Part shown: positions 26,254-35,248 of the stretch, in pieces
How positions within the stretch are numbered: the stretch's first letter is position 1
How the letters are laid out: each line of letters starts with the position of its first letter
Source: Duganella sp. CF402
GTDB lineage: Bacteria; Pseudomonadota; Gammaproteobacteria; Burkholderiales; Burkholderiaceae_D
DNA length: 64,000 nucleotides
Direction: 5' to 3'
Assembly: GCF_900109645.1 (NCBI RefSeq)
Contig: NZ_FOBG01000001.1
Location: forward strand, 1,116,001-1,180,000
Position numbers and translations under genes: made by a program
Notes under the pieces: model-generated
Seen by the model: the letters and a program-made list of their open reading frames with translations, nothing else
Database searches by the model: none
Told to the model about the DNA's origin: nothing

Positions 26254-28044
26254 ATGCAGGAGATCTTGCTGAACCACTCCGAACCTGAACGGCTGCAGGC
26301 GCTGCACCAACTGGGCCTCCTGAACACCAACACCAGCGCCTACTTCGACTCCATCACCAAACTGGCGATGGACATCTACGGCACCGCCGGCGCCTACATC
26401 TCGCTACTGGATAGCGACCGCCAGTGGCTGAAGTCCACCGTCGGCTTCTGCCCGCCGAACACGCAGCGCGACCAGACCTTCTGCCAATACACCATCCAGC
26501 AGGCCAGCGTGCTGGTGGTGGAAGACACGCTGTGCGACGCCCGCTTTGCCGGCAATTCGATGGTCACCGGCCCACAGTCGGTGCGCTTTTACGCGGGCGC
26601 GCCGCTGATTACGCAGGACGGCTTTGCGATCGGCGCGCTGTGTGTGATCGATACCCAGCCGCGCACACTGGCCGCCGCCGAGCGCGAACAACTGGCCAAC
26701 CTCGCCAGCATGGTCATGGCGCACATCACGCTCGGCCGCGCCGTCGGCCACGTGGACGCGGTGAGCGGAATGCCGAATAAATACCAGCTGTTCGAAGATC
26801 TGACCGCGCAGGCCAGCACTGGGCGTGGCCAGCGTCGCGTGCTGGTCGATATCGACATGCCCGACGCCGCCAAGGCCTTCGAAATCATCCGCGTGCTGGG
26901 CGCGCCGGTCTATGATGAACTGGTACGCGAAGCCGGCGCGCGTCTGCTTCGGTTGTTCGAGGGCAGGGCGCAGGTCTACCACCTGACCGACGCCCGTTTC
27001 GCCATCCTCTCGCGCGATGAAGATACCGAAGGCTTCATCAGCTACCTGCATGGGCTGGAACCTGAACTGCAAGCGCCGTTCAACAGCGTGAACATCCCGA
27101 TGGTGCTGCCCAGCTTTGGCGGCATCGTGCAATTCGACCTGTGCACCAACTCCGCGCAGGACGCGCCGCGCAAGGCAGCCGCCGCCATCAACCAGTCGCT
27201 GATGCGCCAGCAGCGCTGGAGCTTCTACAGCAACGCCGAAGACGAGCAGCAAAAGCGCGCCTTCCGCCTGCTGCATGACGTGCGCCATGCCATCGCCCAT
27301 GATCATTTTGAACTGGTCTACCAGCCCAAGCACGCGCTGCAAAACGGCGCCTGCCTGGCCGCTGAAGCGCTGCTGCGCTGGACCCACGAGGAACTGGGTC
27401 CGGTGTCGCCGGCTGAATTTATCCCGCTGATCGAAAAGACCGCGCTGATTGGTCCCTTGAGCCACTGGGTGATCCGCAGCGCCATCCGTCAGGTCGCGGA
27501 ATGGCATGCGGGCGGCAATCCGATCAAGGTGGCCATCAACCTGTCGGCCTTTAACTTCGAGGAAGCGGACATTGTTGAACGCCTTGCGGCGACCTGCCAC
27601 GAATTCGGCGTCGATCCGCGTTACATCGAAATCGAATGCACCGAAGGCATCTGGATGGAAGGCCCCGGCATCCTGAAGGCGCTGCACGGCATCCGCGATC
27701 TGGGCATGAGCCTTGCGCTGGACGACTTCGGCACCGGCTACAGCAATTTCGCCTATCTGCAGAAGGTGCCGGCCACCGTGGTCAAGGTTGACCAATCCTT
27801 GATCCGCCATGTGGATGCGAATCCGCGCGACCAGCGCATTGTGCGCTCGCTGATCGCACTCGCACGCGAACTCGATTATCAGGTGGTGGCGGAAGGCGTG
27901 GAAACCGAACAGTCCCTGGGATTGATCCGCGATTGGGGCTGCGACCTGGCGCAGGGCTACCACTTTGCCAAGCCGCTCAGCGCCAGCGCTTTCCTCGCGC
28001 ATGCGATCCAGTACCGCGACAGCCACATGGCGATCGCTGCATAA
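26254..28044 (+). CDS. GAF - degenerate GGDEF - EAL cyclic-di-GMP phosphodiesterase
   Basis: 596 residues. GAF sensor about 10-160 (AYISLLDSDRQWLKSTVGF; FYAGAPLITQDGFAIGALCV). Residues about 166-325 look like a GGDEF domain (VDAVSGMPNKYQLFEDLTAQ), but the active motif is replaced by TDARF, so it should not make c-di-GMP. The EAL domain (about 340-590) keeps AEALLRW (E371), INLSAFNF, IEIECTEG, DDFGTGYSNF, VVKVDQSL and EGVETE, so phosphodiesterase activity is likely. Coupled to the upstream chemoreceptor by a two-base gap. Confidence 0.9.
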   Translation: MQEILLNHSEPERLQALHQLGLLNTNTSAYFDSITKLAMDIYGTAGAYISLLDSDRQWLKSTVGFCPPNTQRDQTFCQYTIQQASVLVVEDTLCDARFAGNSMVTGPQSVRFYAGAPLITQDGFAIGALCVIDTQPRTLAAAEREQLANLASMVMAHITLGRAVGHVDAVSGMPNKYQLFEDLTAQASTGRGQRRVLVDIDMPDAAKAFEIIRVLGAPVYDELVREAGARLLRLFEGRAQVYHLTDARFAILSRDEDTEGFISYLHGLEPELQAPFNSVNIPMVLPSFGGIVQFDLCTNSAQDAPRKAAAAINQSLMRQQRWSFYSNAEDEQQKRAFRLLHDVRHAIAHDHFELVYQPKHALQNGACLAAEALLRWTHEELGPVSPAEFIPLIEKTALIGPLSHWVIRSAIRQVAEWHAGGNPIKVAINLSAFNFEEADIVERLAATCHEFGVDPRYIEIECTEGIWMEGPGILKALHGIRDLGMSLALDDFGTGYSNFAYLQKVPATVVKVDQSLIRHVDANPRDQRIVRSLIALARELDYQVVAEGVETEQSLGLIRDWGCDLAQGYHFAKPLSASAFLAHAIQYRDSHMAIAA

Positions 28045-28075
28045 GGATAGCTGCATTGGGATAGTAATTTGGCAC

Positions 28076-28081
28076 TATAAT
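28076..28081 (+). promoter_or_regulatory. Putative -10 box of the DUF2799-repeat lipoprotein gene
   Basis: A perfect TATAAT lies seven bases before the ATG at 28089; no convincing -35 box is seen at 17 bases. This would give a very short or absent leader. Confidence 0.35.
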
Positions 28082-28088
28082 TCAGGCC

Positions 28089-29462
28089 ATGAAAACCTCA
28101 TTGCGCCTGATTCCCTTGATCCTGTTGCTGGCCGGCTGCCAGTCCCACATGCAGCGAGTCGCCGATTGCAAAGTCGGCGACTGGAACGCTATTGGCCACA
28201 AAGACGGCTTGCTCGGCGAGCCGGCCAACTATGCCGAACGCAAGGACTTCTGCGACGACCACGCCGACAAGCCAGCAGCTAGCGATGCCGCCACGCGCTA
28301 CACCGCCGGCTGGGCGCAAGGGAACTGGGATTTGTGGTACTCGCTGGGCAGCCAGGATGGCCAGCAAGGATCGCTGGCACAGTACCCGCGTCACGCCAAT
28401 AGTGAGGAAGTGCGCAAGCATAAAACGCCGCTCAACCCATCCGCCTACGACGCCGGCTGGACCGCCGGGAATAGCGCTTACTGGACCGCGACCGGACAGC
28501 GAGAAGGCGCAGCCGGCCAGCCGCTGACGCAGAAGGAAGCCAATCGCAGCAAGGCTTCCGCCGCGCAGCTGCGGTTTGACGAACAGGCATACACCAACGG
28601 TTGGCGCGCCGGTAATCGCACCTTTTGGTCGGACGCCGGCTACTCCGATGCACGCAGCGGCATCCCGGACAGCGAATTCCGTAAGCGCGCTGCCGCCGCG
28701 CGCAGCGCTGGTGTCGAAGTGCAGGAAGAGTCGTACCGGGCTGCGTGGGAAGCGGAAATCGTCAACTACTGGCGCAACCTCGGCACGCAGGACGCCACCA
28801 GCGGCAAGGAGTTCGGCACGCGCGGACGCGAAGCCAAGGCCAAGGGCCTGAAGATCCACGAACGCGAATATCGGGAAGCATGGGAAGCGCGCCTGCTGGT
28901 CTACTGGCGCGACACCGGCGCGGCCGATGGCTACGGCCATCCATTCCAGCTGGATCAGCGTATCGCCAACGCCAGCCGCGACGGCGTGTTCGCGATTCCC
29001 GGCACGCAGGATGCCTACACCAACGCATGGCGGCAAGAGAATGCGCGCTACTGCACGCCGGAGAGTGCGTTCGAGCGAGGCCGGGGCAGCGTCGGCATGG
29101 CGGTGGAGGTGTGCGCACCGGCGGCGCAAAACCAGTTGAAGCACGCCTATGTCAGCGGCCAGGATTTCGAAGTGGTGGCGGCCAAGCACCGGCAGGCGGT
29201 GGCGGACGCGAATGAACTGGCGAGCCGCGTGCGCGATGCACGCAATCGTCTGGGACGGCTGGAACGCGAGATCCGCGCCAGCCAGGACGCGAAAGACCGT
29301 CCCGTCAACGACGAAACGGTCAAGCAGGACAAGCGCCGCGAACAGGAGCGGCGCGAGTTAAGCGACTATGTGCAACGGCTTGAGCGCCAGCTGGATGACG
29401 CCCGCCGTTGGGTGGATCGTCATGACCAGCAAATGCAGCGCCTGCGCCGCGAGATTTATTAG
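28089..29462 (+). CDS. Lipoprotein with six tandem DUF2799-like repeats and coiled-coil tail
   Basis: 457 residues. Lipobox LLLAGC puts the lipidated Cys at 17. After a Cys-containing first unit (VADCKVGDWNAIGHKDGLLG), a roughly 48-residue unit of the type Y-x2-GW-x2-GN-x3-W-x2-G-x2-D-x3-G recurs with its leading Tyr at 71, 120, 168, 216, 261 and 310. Residues about 365-457 form a charged coiled coil (RLGRLEREI; YVQRLERQLDDARRW). DUF2799 lipoproteins usually carry one or two units, so this is an expanded member. Function unknown, cell-envelope location. It converges with the siderophore receptor gene by a four-base overlap. Confidence 0.8.
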   Translation: MKTSLRLIPLILLLAGCQSHMQRVADCKVGDWNAIGHKDGLLGEPANYAERKDFCDDHADKPAASDAATRYTAGWAQGNWDLWYSLGSQDGQQGSLAQYPRHANSEEVRKHKTPLNPSAYDAGWTAGNSAYWTATGQREGAAGQPLTQKEANRSKASAAQLRFDEQAYTNGWRAGNRTFWSDAGYSDARSGIPDSEFRKRAAAARSAGVEVQEESYRAAWEAEIVNYWRNLGTQDATSGKEFGTRGREAKAKGLKIHEREYREAWEARLLVYWRDTGAADGYGHPFQLDQRIANASRDGVFAIPGTQDAYTNAWRQENARYCTPESAFERGRGSVGMAVEVCAPAAQNQLKHAYVSGQDFEVVAAKHRQAVADANELASRVRDARNRLGRLEREIRASQDAKDRPVNDETVKQDKRREQERRELSDYVQRLERQLDDARRWVDRHDQQMQRLRREIY

Positions 29463-31636
29463 AACTCGAAAGTCGCCGATACCGAAGCGGTGCGCGGCGC
29501 GCCCAGGATCAGGTAGTTCGAGCCAGGGTAGCCGCCCGCCGAGGCCCAGTAGGCCTTGTCTGTGACGTTGTCGATGCGTGCGCGGAAGGTCACGTTGCGA
29601 TCCAAAATGCGGGTCGCGTAGCTGGCGCCGATGTCGAGACGGGTCCACGACGGCAGTTGCTGCGTATTGGCCGCATCGGCGTATTGCGACGAGGTGTACA
29701 CGGTGCGTGCGTTCAGGTTCAGGCCTTGCACGCCCGGCATATCCCATTCCGCGCCGATGTTCAGCTGCGTATCCGGCACGCCGATCACGTCCTTGCCCTG
29801 ATTCTTGCCGCCCTGCGTGACCTGCTGTTTTGCTTCCAGCAGCGTCAGGCCGCCGAGCAGGCGCAGGCCGCGCAGCGGCACGCCGTACACGGTCAGCTCC
29901 ATGCCCTGATTGCGCTGTTCGCCGAACACGCCAAAGTGGCCGTTTTCCACGTAGCCTGCTGGCTGGTTGGTGCGGAACAGGGCGGCGGTCGCGCCCAGCG
30001 TACCGTGTTCATACTTGACGCCGACTTCCTTCTGCTTCGACACGTACGGGGCGAACATGAAGCCTTCATTGTCGATGACGGTGCCGGCGCCGGAAGCGGT
30101 CGCGCCTTGCTGCAGGCCCTCGATATAGTTCGCATACAGCGACACGCCTTTTACCGGCTTGTACACGATGGCGGCGACCGGCGTGACCTTGGTCTGGTCG
30201 TAGTGCGCGGTGGTGGCGCCGCTGTTGTAGTCGTAGCTGTCCGCCTTGATGGACTGATGGCGCGCGCCCACGGTCAGCAGCACTTTATCGTCCAGCATGG
30301 ACAGCGTGTCGGCGATGGCGTAGCTGGAGAGGATACTCTTCGCAGTCAGGCCAGGATTGCTCAACACACCGCCGGTGTAGAAGGTGGCGGCGGGTGCGCT
30401 CACGTCCACCGGATTGTAGATGTTGGTGGCGATGCCGCCAAAGGTGCTGAACGCGTAAGCGTTACGCGATTCCATCCAGTAGCTCGACGCGCTGGCGCTG
30501 ATGGTGTGGCCGATATCACCGGTACGCAGCTTGGTGCGCACGCCGACTTCACCGGTGCGCACGTTGTCGTGGCGGGTGTTGTCGAAGCGGTAGGCGGTTG
30601 CGCTGCCGTCGGTTTTGTAGACGCTAGGCTCGGACAGCACGTTGTTCTCATCGCCGCTGCGCGCGCCGAAAGCGGCCCAAGCGACGGTGTTCTTGTTCAG
30701 ATCCCATTCGCCGCGCAGGGTGCCGAAGGTATCGCGTTCGTTGGAGTGGGTCCAGTTCTGCGCCCAGTTGCTGCTGCTGTCCGGTGCTGCCGGCAGCGTG
30801 ATGGCGGCGCTCGGCGTCACGGCAGGGCGCGGGTTGGTCAGTTTGTGGTCCTGGTAGCCGATATCGGCCGACAAGCGGAAGTCGCGGCCCTGATAGTCGA
30901 GGCCCACCGAGGCCACGTTCAATTCACGGTGTTCTCTATCGACGCTGGTGTCGCCATCGCGGCGTGCGACGTTGACGCGGATGCCGGCGCGGCCTTCGGG
31001 GCCGAAGCGGCGGCCGATGTCGGCGGCGGCATAACCCTGGCCGCCGCTTTCCACGCCAACCGTCACCTGAGTCAGCGGATCCGTACCCGCGCGTTTCGGC
31101 AGCAGGTTGATTGAGCCGCCGATGCCGCCGCCGCCTGGCGCGGCGCCATTCAAGAAAGAGTTCGCGCCACGGAATACTTCCACGCGCTCCAGCAGTTCGG
31201 AGGCTACGAACTGGCGCGGCAGCACGCCGTACAAGCCGTTGTAGGCCAGATCGTCCGAGCTGACGGCGAAGCCGCGAATCACATACAGCTCCTGGAAGTT
31301 ACCGAAACCGCGCGCAACGCGCACCGATGGATCGTTCTGCAGCACGTCGCCGACGCTGCGCGCCTGCTGGTCCTGGATCAGGGCCGAAGTGAAATTCAGC
31401 GAGTTGAATGGGCTGTCCATGATGTCGACGTTGCCCAGCAGGCCCGCGCGGCCGCCGCGTGCGACCTGGCCGCCCGCGAAGTTTTTGGACAGGCCTTCGG
31501 CCGAAGCGTCGGCGGAAGCGCTGACGACCACGGTCTGCACTTTGTCGGCGTTGTCCTCAGCGGAGGCGGTGGCGCTGGCGGCCAGCATCATGGCGGCGAG
31601 GGCGAGCGGGGACAGTTTCAGATTCTTGTTATGCAT
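29459..31636 (-). CDS. TonB-dependent siderophore receptor
   Basis: 725 residues. Signal peptide (LSPLALAAMMLAASATASAE), a TonB-box-like VQTVVVSAS, a plug domain (SVGDVLQNDPSVRVARGFGN; YVIRGFAVSSDDLAYNGLYG; LERVEVFRGANSFLNGAAPG) and a barrel ending in TASVSATFEF. The plug motifs place it with siderophore receptors of the FhuE/FcuA/ferrichrome type; the exact ligand is not clear. Fur-box-like sequences precede it and the divergent PepSY gene, consistent with iron-regulated uptake. Confidence 0.92.
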   Translation of the reverse strand: MHNKNLKLSPLALAAMMLAASATASAEDNADKVQTVVVSASADASAEGLSKNFAGGQVARGGRAGLLGNVDIMDSPFNSLNFTSALIQDQQARSVGDVLQNDPSVRVARGFGNFQELYVIRGFAVSSDDLAYNGLYGVLPRQFVASELLERVEVFRGANSFLNGAAPGGGGIGGSINLLPKRAGTDPLTQVTVGVESGGQGYAAADIGRRFGPEGRAGIRVNVARRDGDTSVDREHRELNVASVGLDYQGRDFRLSADIGYQDHKLTNPRPAVTPSAAITLPAAPDSSSNWAQNWTHSNERDTFGTLRGEWDLNKNTVAWAAFGARSGDENNVLSEPSVYKTDGSATAYRFDNTRHDNVRTGEVGVRTKLRTGDIGHTISASASSYWMESRNAYAFSTFGGIATNIYNPVDVSAPAATFYTGGVLSNPGLTAKSILSSYAIADTLSMLDDKVLLTVGARHQSIKADSYDYNSGATTAHYDQTKVTPVAAIVYKPVKGVSLYANYIEGLQQGATASGAGTVIDNEGFMFAPYVSKQKEVGVKYEHGTLGATAALFRTNQPAGYVENGHFGVFGEQRNQGMELTVYGVPLRGLRLLGGLTLLEAKQQVTQGGKNQGKDVIGVPDTQLNIGAEWDMPGVQGLNLNARTVYTSSQYADAANTQQLPSWTRLDIGASYATRILDRNVTFRARIDNVTDKAYWASAGGYPGSNYLILGAPRTASVSATFEF

Positions 31637-31651
31637 GGCGATTTGCTAAGT

Positions 31652-31672
31652 AAATGAGAATGATTCCCAATT
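31652..31672. promoter_or_regulatory. Fur-box-like site before the siderophore receptor gene
   Basis: TGAGAATGATTCCCA within this stretch matches the 7-1-7 Fur pattern TGATAAT-N-ATTATCA at 11 of 14 positions, 17 bases upstream of the receptor start. Confidence 0.6.
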
Positions 31673-31699
31673 ATATCCGTTGCGGCCGATTTTTGCTGC

Positions 31700-31727
31700 T
31701 AAATGAGAGTCATTTGCATTATCATTA
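31700..31727. promoter_or_regulatory. Fur-box-like site before the PepSY gene
   Basis: Contains AATGAGAGTCATTTGC and, on the minus strand, a perfect half-site TGATAAT. It lies about 30 bases before the PepSY gene ATG and probably controls that side of the divergent iron-uptake pair. Confidence 0.5.
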
Positions 31728-31756
31728 GAGTTTGAGCATCGCATCCGGATTTTGAA

Positions 31757-32899
31757 ATGACACCAAACACCGTCCGCCGCTGGGCATGGATACACAAATG
31801 GAGCAGTTTGATCTGCACCGTGTTCATGCTGCTGCTTTGCGTGACCGGCCTGCCGCTGATTTATCACCATGAGATTGACCACGCGCTGGGCAATGCCATC
31901 GAGGCGCCGGCCATGCCGGCCAATACACCCAAGGCCAGCCTGGATGACGTGATCGCCGCCGGCAAGGCGCTGTACCCGAACAAGATCGCGATGTACCTGT
32001 CGCAGGAAGCGGACGATCCAAGCATCTGGTTCCTGACGATGGGTGATAACCCCACCGACGAAAAATTCAAATCGATCGCGGTCGACGCACGCACCGCCAA
32101 GGTGCTGGGCGAGCCTAGTTTCGAAGGCAGCTTCCTCGGCGTGATGTTCCACCTGCACGTGGATTTGTACGCGGGCTTGTGGGGCAAGCTGTTCCTCGGT
32201 TTCATGGGGCTGCTGCTGGTGATTGCGATTGTCTCCGGGGTGGTGCTGTACGCGCCGTTCATGCGCAAGCTCGATTTCGGCGAAGTGCGGCGCGAGCGCG
32301 GTCCGCGCGTGAAGTGGCTGGACCTGCACAATATGCTGGGCATCGTGACCATGACGTGGGCGCTGGTGGTCGGCGCCACCGGCATGATCAACACCTGGGC
32401 GGACCTGATGTTGAAGTACTGGCAGGTTACTGAGATGGCCGAGATGATCGCGCCGTATAAAGGCATGGCGCCGCCGACGCAACTGGGCTCGATGCAAAAA
32501 TCGTTGGAGCACGCGGTGGCTGCGGAGCCGGGCATGAAGATCGGCTTCGTCGCGTTCCCTGGCACGGCATTCAGCAGCCCTCACCATTACGGTATCTTCA
32601 TGCGCGGCGATGCAGCGTTGACCTCGCGCTTATATAAACCGGTGCTGATCGACGCGCAAAGCACCGAGATCACCGACCGCCGCGAACTGCCGTGGTATCT
32701 CACCGGCCTGCTGATTTCGCAGCCGCTGCACTTCGGCGACTACGGCGGCGCGTGGATGCAGTTCCTGTGGGCGGCGCTGGATGTGATTACCATCTTCGTG
32801 CTGGGTAGCGGCTTGTATTTGTGGCTGAAGCGCCGTGCGCCTGCACCGGCAACGCGCGCTGCCGCTGCGGCGCCAGCGGAAGAGGAGGCGACAGTATGA
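31757..32899 (+). CDS. PepSY-associated TM helix protein (PiuB-like)
   Basis: 380 residues with four main membrane helices (SLICTVFMLLLCVTGLPLIY near the N-terminus; LFLGFMGLLLVIAIVSGVVL; a third near MTWALVVGATGMINTW; a fourth near FLWAALDVITIFVLGSGLYL) and periplasmic PepSY domains between them. Conserved His residues (LIYHHEIDHAL; FHLHVDLYAG) suit heme or iron-siderophore reduction roles proposed for PiuB/FoxB proteins. Divergent from the siderophore receptor with shared Fur-like sites. A small membrane gene overlaps its stop (ATGA). Confidence 0.88.
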   Translation: MTPNTVRRWAWIHKWSSLICTVFMLLLCVTGLPLIYHHEIDHALGNAIEAPAMPANTPKASLDDVIAAGKALYPNKIAMYLSQEADDPSIWFLTMGDNPTDEKFKSIAVDARTAKVLGEPSFEGSFLGVMFHLHVDLYAGLWGKLFLGFMGLLLVIAIVSGVVLYAPFMRKLDFGEVRRERGPRVKWLDLHNMLGIVTMTWALVVGATGMINTWADLMLKYWQVTEMAEMIAPYKGMAPPTQLGSMQKSLEHAVAAEPGMKIGFVAFPGTAFSSPHHYGIFMRGDAALTSRLYKPVLIDAQSTEITDRRELPWYLTGLLISQPLHFGDYGGAWMQFLWAALDVITIFVLGSGLYLWLKRRAPAPATRAAAAAPAEEEATV

Positions 32900-33078
32900 G
32901 CGGTCCATTCGTGCGCATGTGGGGCGCGCCGATCGCGCTGGCGATCCTGACTTTGATCGGCCTGATTTCGGCGCTGGTCGGCGATGGCGTATGGGATCAC
33001 GTATCGGCCGTCGCGCTGGGCGTGCCGGTGGCACTGTGCCTCTGGTACGGTTTGCCGCGTCGCACAAAAAAAGATTGA
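32896..33078 (+). CDS. Small two-helix membrane protein coupled to the PepSY gene
   Basis: 60 residues from ATG 32896 (MSGPFVRMWGAPIALAILTL), which overlaps the PepSY stop as ATGA. Two hydrophobic segments (about 8-28 and 35-52) and a basic C-terminus PRRTKKD. Small proteins of this kind often follow PepSY genes in iron-uptake clusters; function not known. Confidence 0.72.
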   Translation: MSGPFVRMWGAPIALAILTLIGLISALVGDGVWDHVSAVALGVPVALCLWYGLPRRTKKD

Positions 33079-33129
33079 TTTATTTGCATGGCTTGATATG
33101 ATTTCCTTGTCGCCCAACGAGGAGATCGT

Positions 33130-34050
33130 ATGGAAGTGCAGCACCCGCATTACGATAGGCTGATTGCCGCAGCGCGGCAGGCAGGGCCGGTGACAGTAGC
33201 TGTCGCCCATCCGTGTGACCGCAACGCGCTGGAAGGCGCGCTTGATGCGGCCAACCTGGGCATCATCAAACCGATACTGGTTGGTCCGCAAGCGCGCATC
33301 CGCCAGGCTGCCGACGCCGCGCATCTCGATATCTCCGCACTATCCTTGATCGACACGGAACACAGCCACGCTTCGGCCGCGCGCGCGGTGCAGCTGGTGC
33401 GCGAGGGCCATGCGTCCGCGCTCATGAAGGGCAGCCTGCATACCGATGAACTGATGGGAGCCGTGGTCTCCAGCGCTACCGGCTTGCGTACCGCGCGCCG
33501 CCTCAGTCACTGCTTTGTCATGGATATTCCGGGCCGTTCCGAGCCGCTCATCATCACCGACGCCGCCGTCAACATCACGCCTGATTTAACCGACAAGGCC
33601 GATATTGTGCAGAACGCGATCGACCTGGCGCATGTGCTGCGATTCGATCCGGTCAAAGTCGCCATCCTCGCCGCCGTGGAAACGGTGAGCGCCAAAATGC
33701 CATCCACTATTGATGCCGCCGCGCTGTGCAAGATGGCGGATCGTGGCCAGATCACCGGAGCGCTGCTCGACGGCCCGCTGGCGATGGATAACGCTATCGA
33801 TCCGGAGGCGGCGGCAATCAAGCATCTGGTGTCGCCGGTGGCGGGGCAGGCCAATGTGCTGGTGGCGCCGGATCTGGAGGCCGGCAATATGCTGGCCAAG
33901 AGTCTGACGTTCATGGCCGGGGCCAGTGCGGCCGGGATTGTGCTTGGCGCGCGTGTGCCGGTGATCCTCACCAGCCGTGCAGATACTGTACAGGCACGGT
34001 TGGCGTCGTGTGCGGTAGCTGTGCTGGTGGCGCATAGTCGCAGGAGCTGA
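33130..34050 (+). CDS. Phosphate acetyl/butyryltransferase family protein
   Basis: 306 residues covering the PTA_PTB catalytic domain only: ANLGIIKPILVGPQARI, ALMKGSLHTDELMGAV, then AGQANVLVAPDLEAGNMLAKSLTFMAGA near the end. It lacks the long N-terminal regulatory part of E. coli Pta, as in the short PTA/PTB class. It would convert acyl-CoA and phosphate to acyl phosphate. ackA follows four bases later, so acyl phosphate can be turned into acetate (or butyrate/propionate) plus ATP. Ribosome site GAGGAG lies upstream of the ATG. Confidence 0.86.
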   Translation: MEVQHPHYDRLIAAARQAGPVTVAVAHPCDRNALEGALDAANLGIIKPILVGPQARIRQAADAAHLDISALSLIDTEHSHASAARAVQLVREGHASALMKGSLHTDELMGAVVSSATGLRTARRLSHCFVMDIPGRSEPLIITDAAVNITPDLTDKADIVQNAIDLAHVLRFDPVKVAILAAVETVSAKMPSTIDAAALCKMADRGQITGALLDGPLAMDNAIDPEAAAIKHLVSPVAGQANVLVAPDLEAGNMLAKSLTFMAGASAAGIVLGARVPVILTSRADTVQARLASCAVAVLVAHSRRS

Positions 34051-34054
34051 TGGC

Positions 34055-35248
34055 ATGCAGGCCAATGACTGCATCATCGTGATTAACGCCGGGTCGTCGA
34101 GCATCAAGTTCTCGATGTACACCGGACCGGCGCTGGCGCTCGGCCTGCGCGGCAAGATCGAAAACCTGTACAGCGGCGTGGCGCGTTTTGCCGCGCAGGA
34201 TGCGGACGGCACGGTGGTCGGTGAGCGCAGCTGGCCAGATGCACGGCTCGACCACGAAGGCGGCATGCGCTTTCTGGTCGACTTTGCGCAGAAGCATCTG
34301 GACGGGTATCGGGTGGTGGCGGTCGGCCATCGTATCGTGCATGGCGGCGTGGCGCACAGCGGGCCGCAGCGGCTGGATGCCGCGCTGGTCGACGAGTTGC
34401 AAAAGCTGGTGCCGCTGGCGCCCCTGCATCTGCCGCACAATCTGGCGCCGGTTCGCTCGGTGCTGGCGATGGCGCCGGACGTGCCGCAGGTTGGCTGTTT
34501 CGATACGGCCTTCCATGTCGGCCAGCCGGCCGAGGCGCAGGCGTTCGCGCTGCCTGCGCGGATAACTGATCTGGGCGTGCGCCGGTACGGTTTTCATGGG
34601 TTGTCTTACGAGTATATCGCCAGTGTATTGCCGCAGGCGGATCCTGTACTGGCACAGGCCAGGGTAGTGGCTGCACATCTGGGCAACGGCGCCAGCATGT
34701 GTGCGATGCGGGCCGGGCACAGCGTGGCCAGCACGATGGGCTTCACGGCGGTCGACGGCCTGCCGATGGGCACCCGCTGCGGTGCGCTTGATCCGGGTGT
34801 GGTGCTGTACCTTATGCAGGAATTGGGCATGGACGTGGCGGCGGTGCAGCGGCTGATGTATCAGGAATCAGGCTTGCTGGGCGTGTCCGGGATATCGTCG
34901 GACATGCGCACGCTGGAGCAGAGCGACGATCCGCGCGCCAAAGCGGCGATCGCGTTGATGGTGTACCGCATCGGCCGCGAGCTTGGCTCGCTGGCGGCGG
35001 CGCTGGGCGGGCTGGACGCGCTCGTGTTCTCCGGTGGCATAGGCGAAAACAGCGTCGCGCTGCGAGCTGCCGTCTGCCGCGATGCGGCATGGCTCGGCGC
35101 GCGGCTGGACAGTGCGGCCAATACCGCTGTGTCTAACGGCGTGCGGCGGATCAGCGCGGAGGACAGCAAGGTCGCGGTGTGGGTGGTGCCGGCCAACGAG
35201 GAGTTGATGATCGCCCGACACGCATTGGAACTGGTGGAGCAGCCATGA
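34055..35248 (+). CDS. ackA: Acetate kinase
   Basis: 397 residues. N-terminal CIIVINAGSSSIKFSMY, the acetate-kinase signature GHRIVHGG, RRYGFHGLSYEYI, HLGNGASMCAMRAG with SMGFTAVDGLPMGTRCG, and the C-terminal VFSGGIGENS. It interconverts acetyl phosphate and ADP with acetate and ATP. It lies between the phosphotransacetylase and fabI, overlapping fabI by four bases (ATGA), so the three are one translationally coupled unit. Confidence 0.94.
   Translation: MQANDCIIVINAGSSSIKFSMYTGPALALGLRGKIENLYSGVARFAAQDADGTVVGERSWPDARLDHEGGMRFLVDFAQKHLDGYRVVAVGHRIVHGGVAHSGPQRLDAALVDELQKLVPLAPLHLPHNLAPVRSVLAMAPDVPQVGCFDTAFHVGQPAEAQAFALPARITDLGVRRYGFHGLSYEYIASVLPQADPVLAQARVVAAHLGNGASMCAMRAGHSVASTMGFTAVDGLPMGTRCGALDPGVVLYLMQELGMDVAAVQRLMYQESGLLGVSGISSDMRTLEQSDDPRAKAAIALMVYRIGRELGSLAAALGGLDALVFSGGIGENSVALRAAVCRDAAWLGARLDSAANTAVSNGVRRISAEDSKVAVWVVPANEELMIARHALELVEQP

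Noticed and set aside
26404..28056. 550-residue open frame antisense to the GAF-EAL gene
   Set aside because: Shadow of a gene whose catalytic motifs are all in the plus frame.
28089..29462. DUF2799 array as a tandem DNA repeat or CRISPR
   Set aside because: The repeat is at protein level with strong divergence at DNA level and no identical spacer structure.
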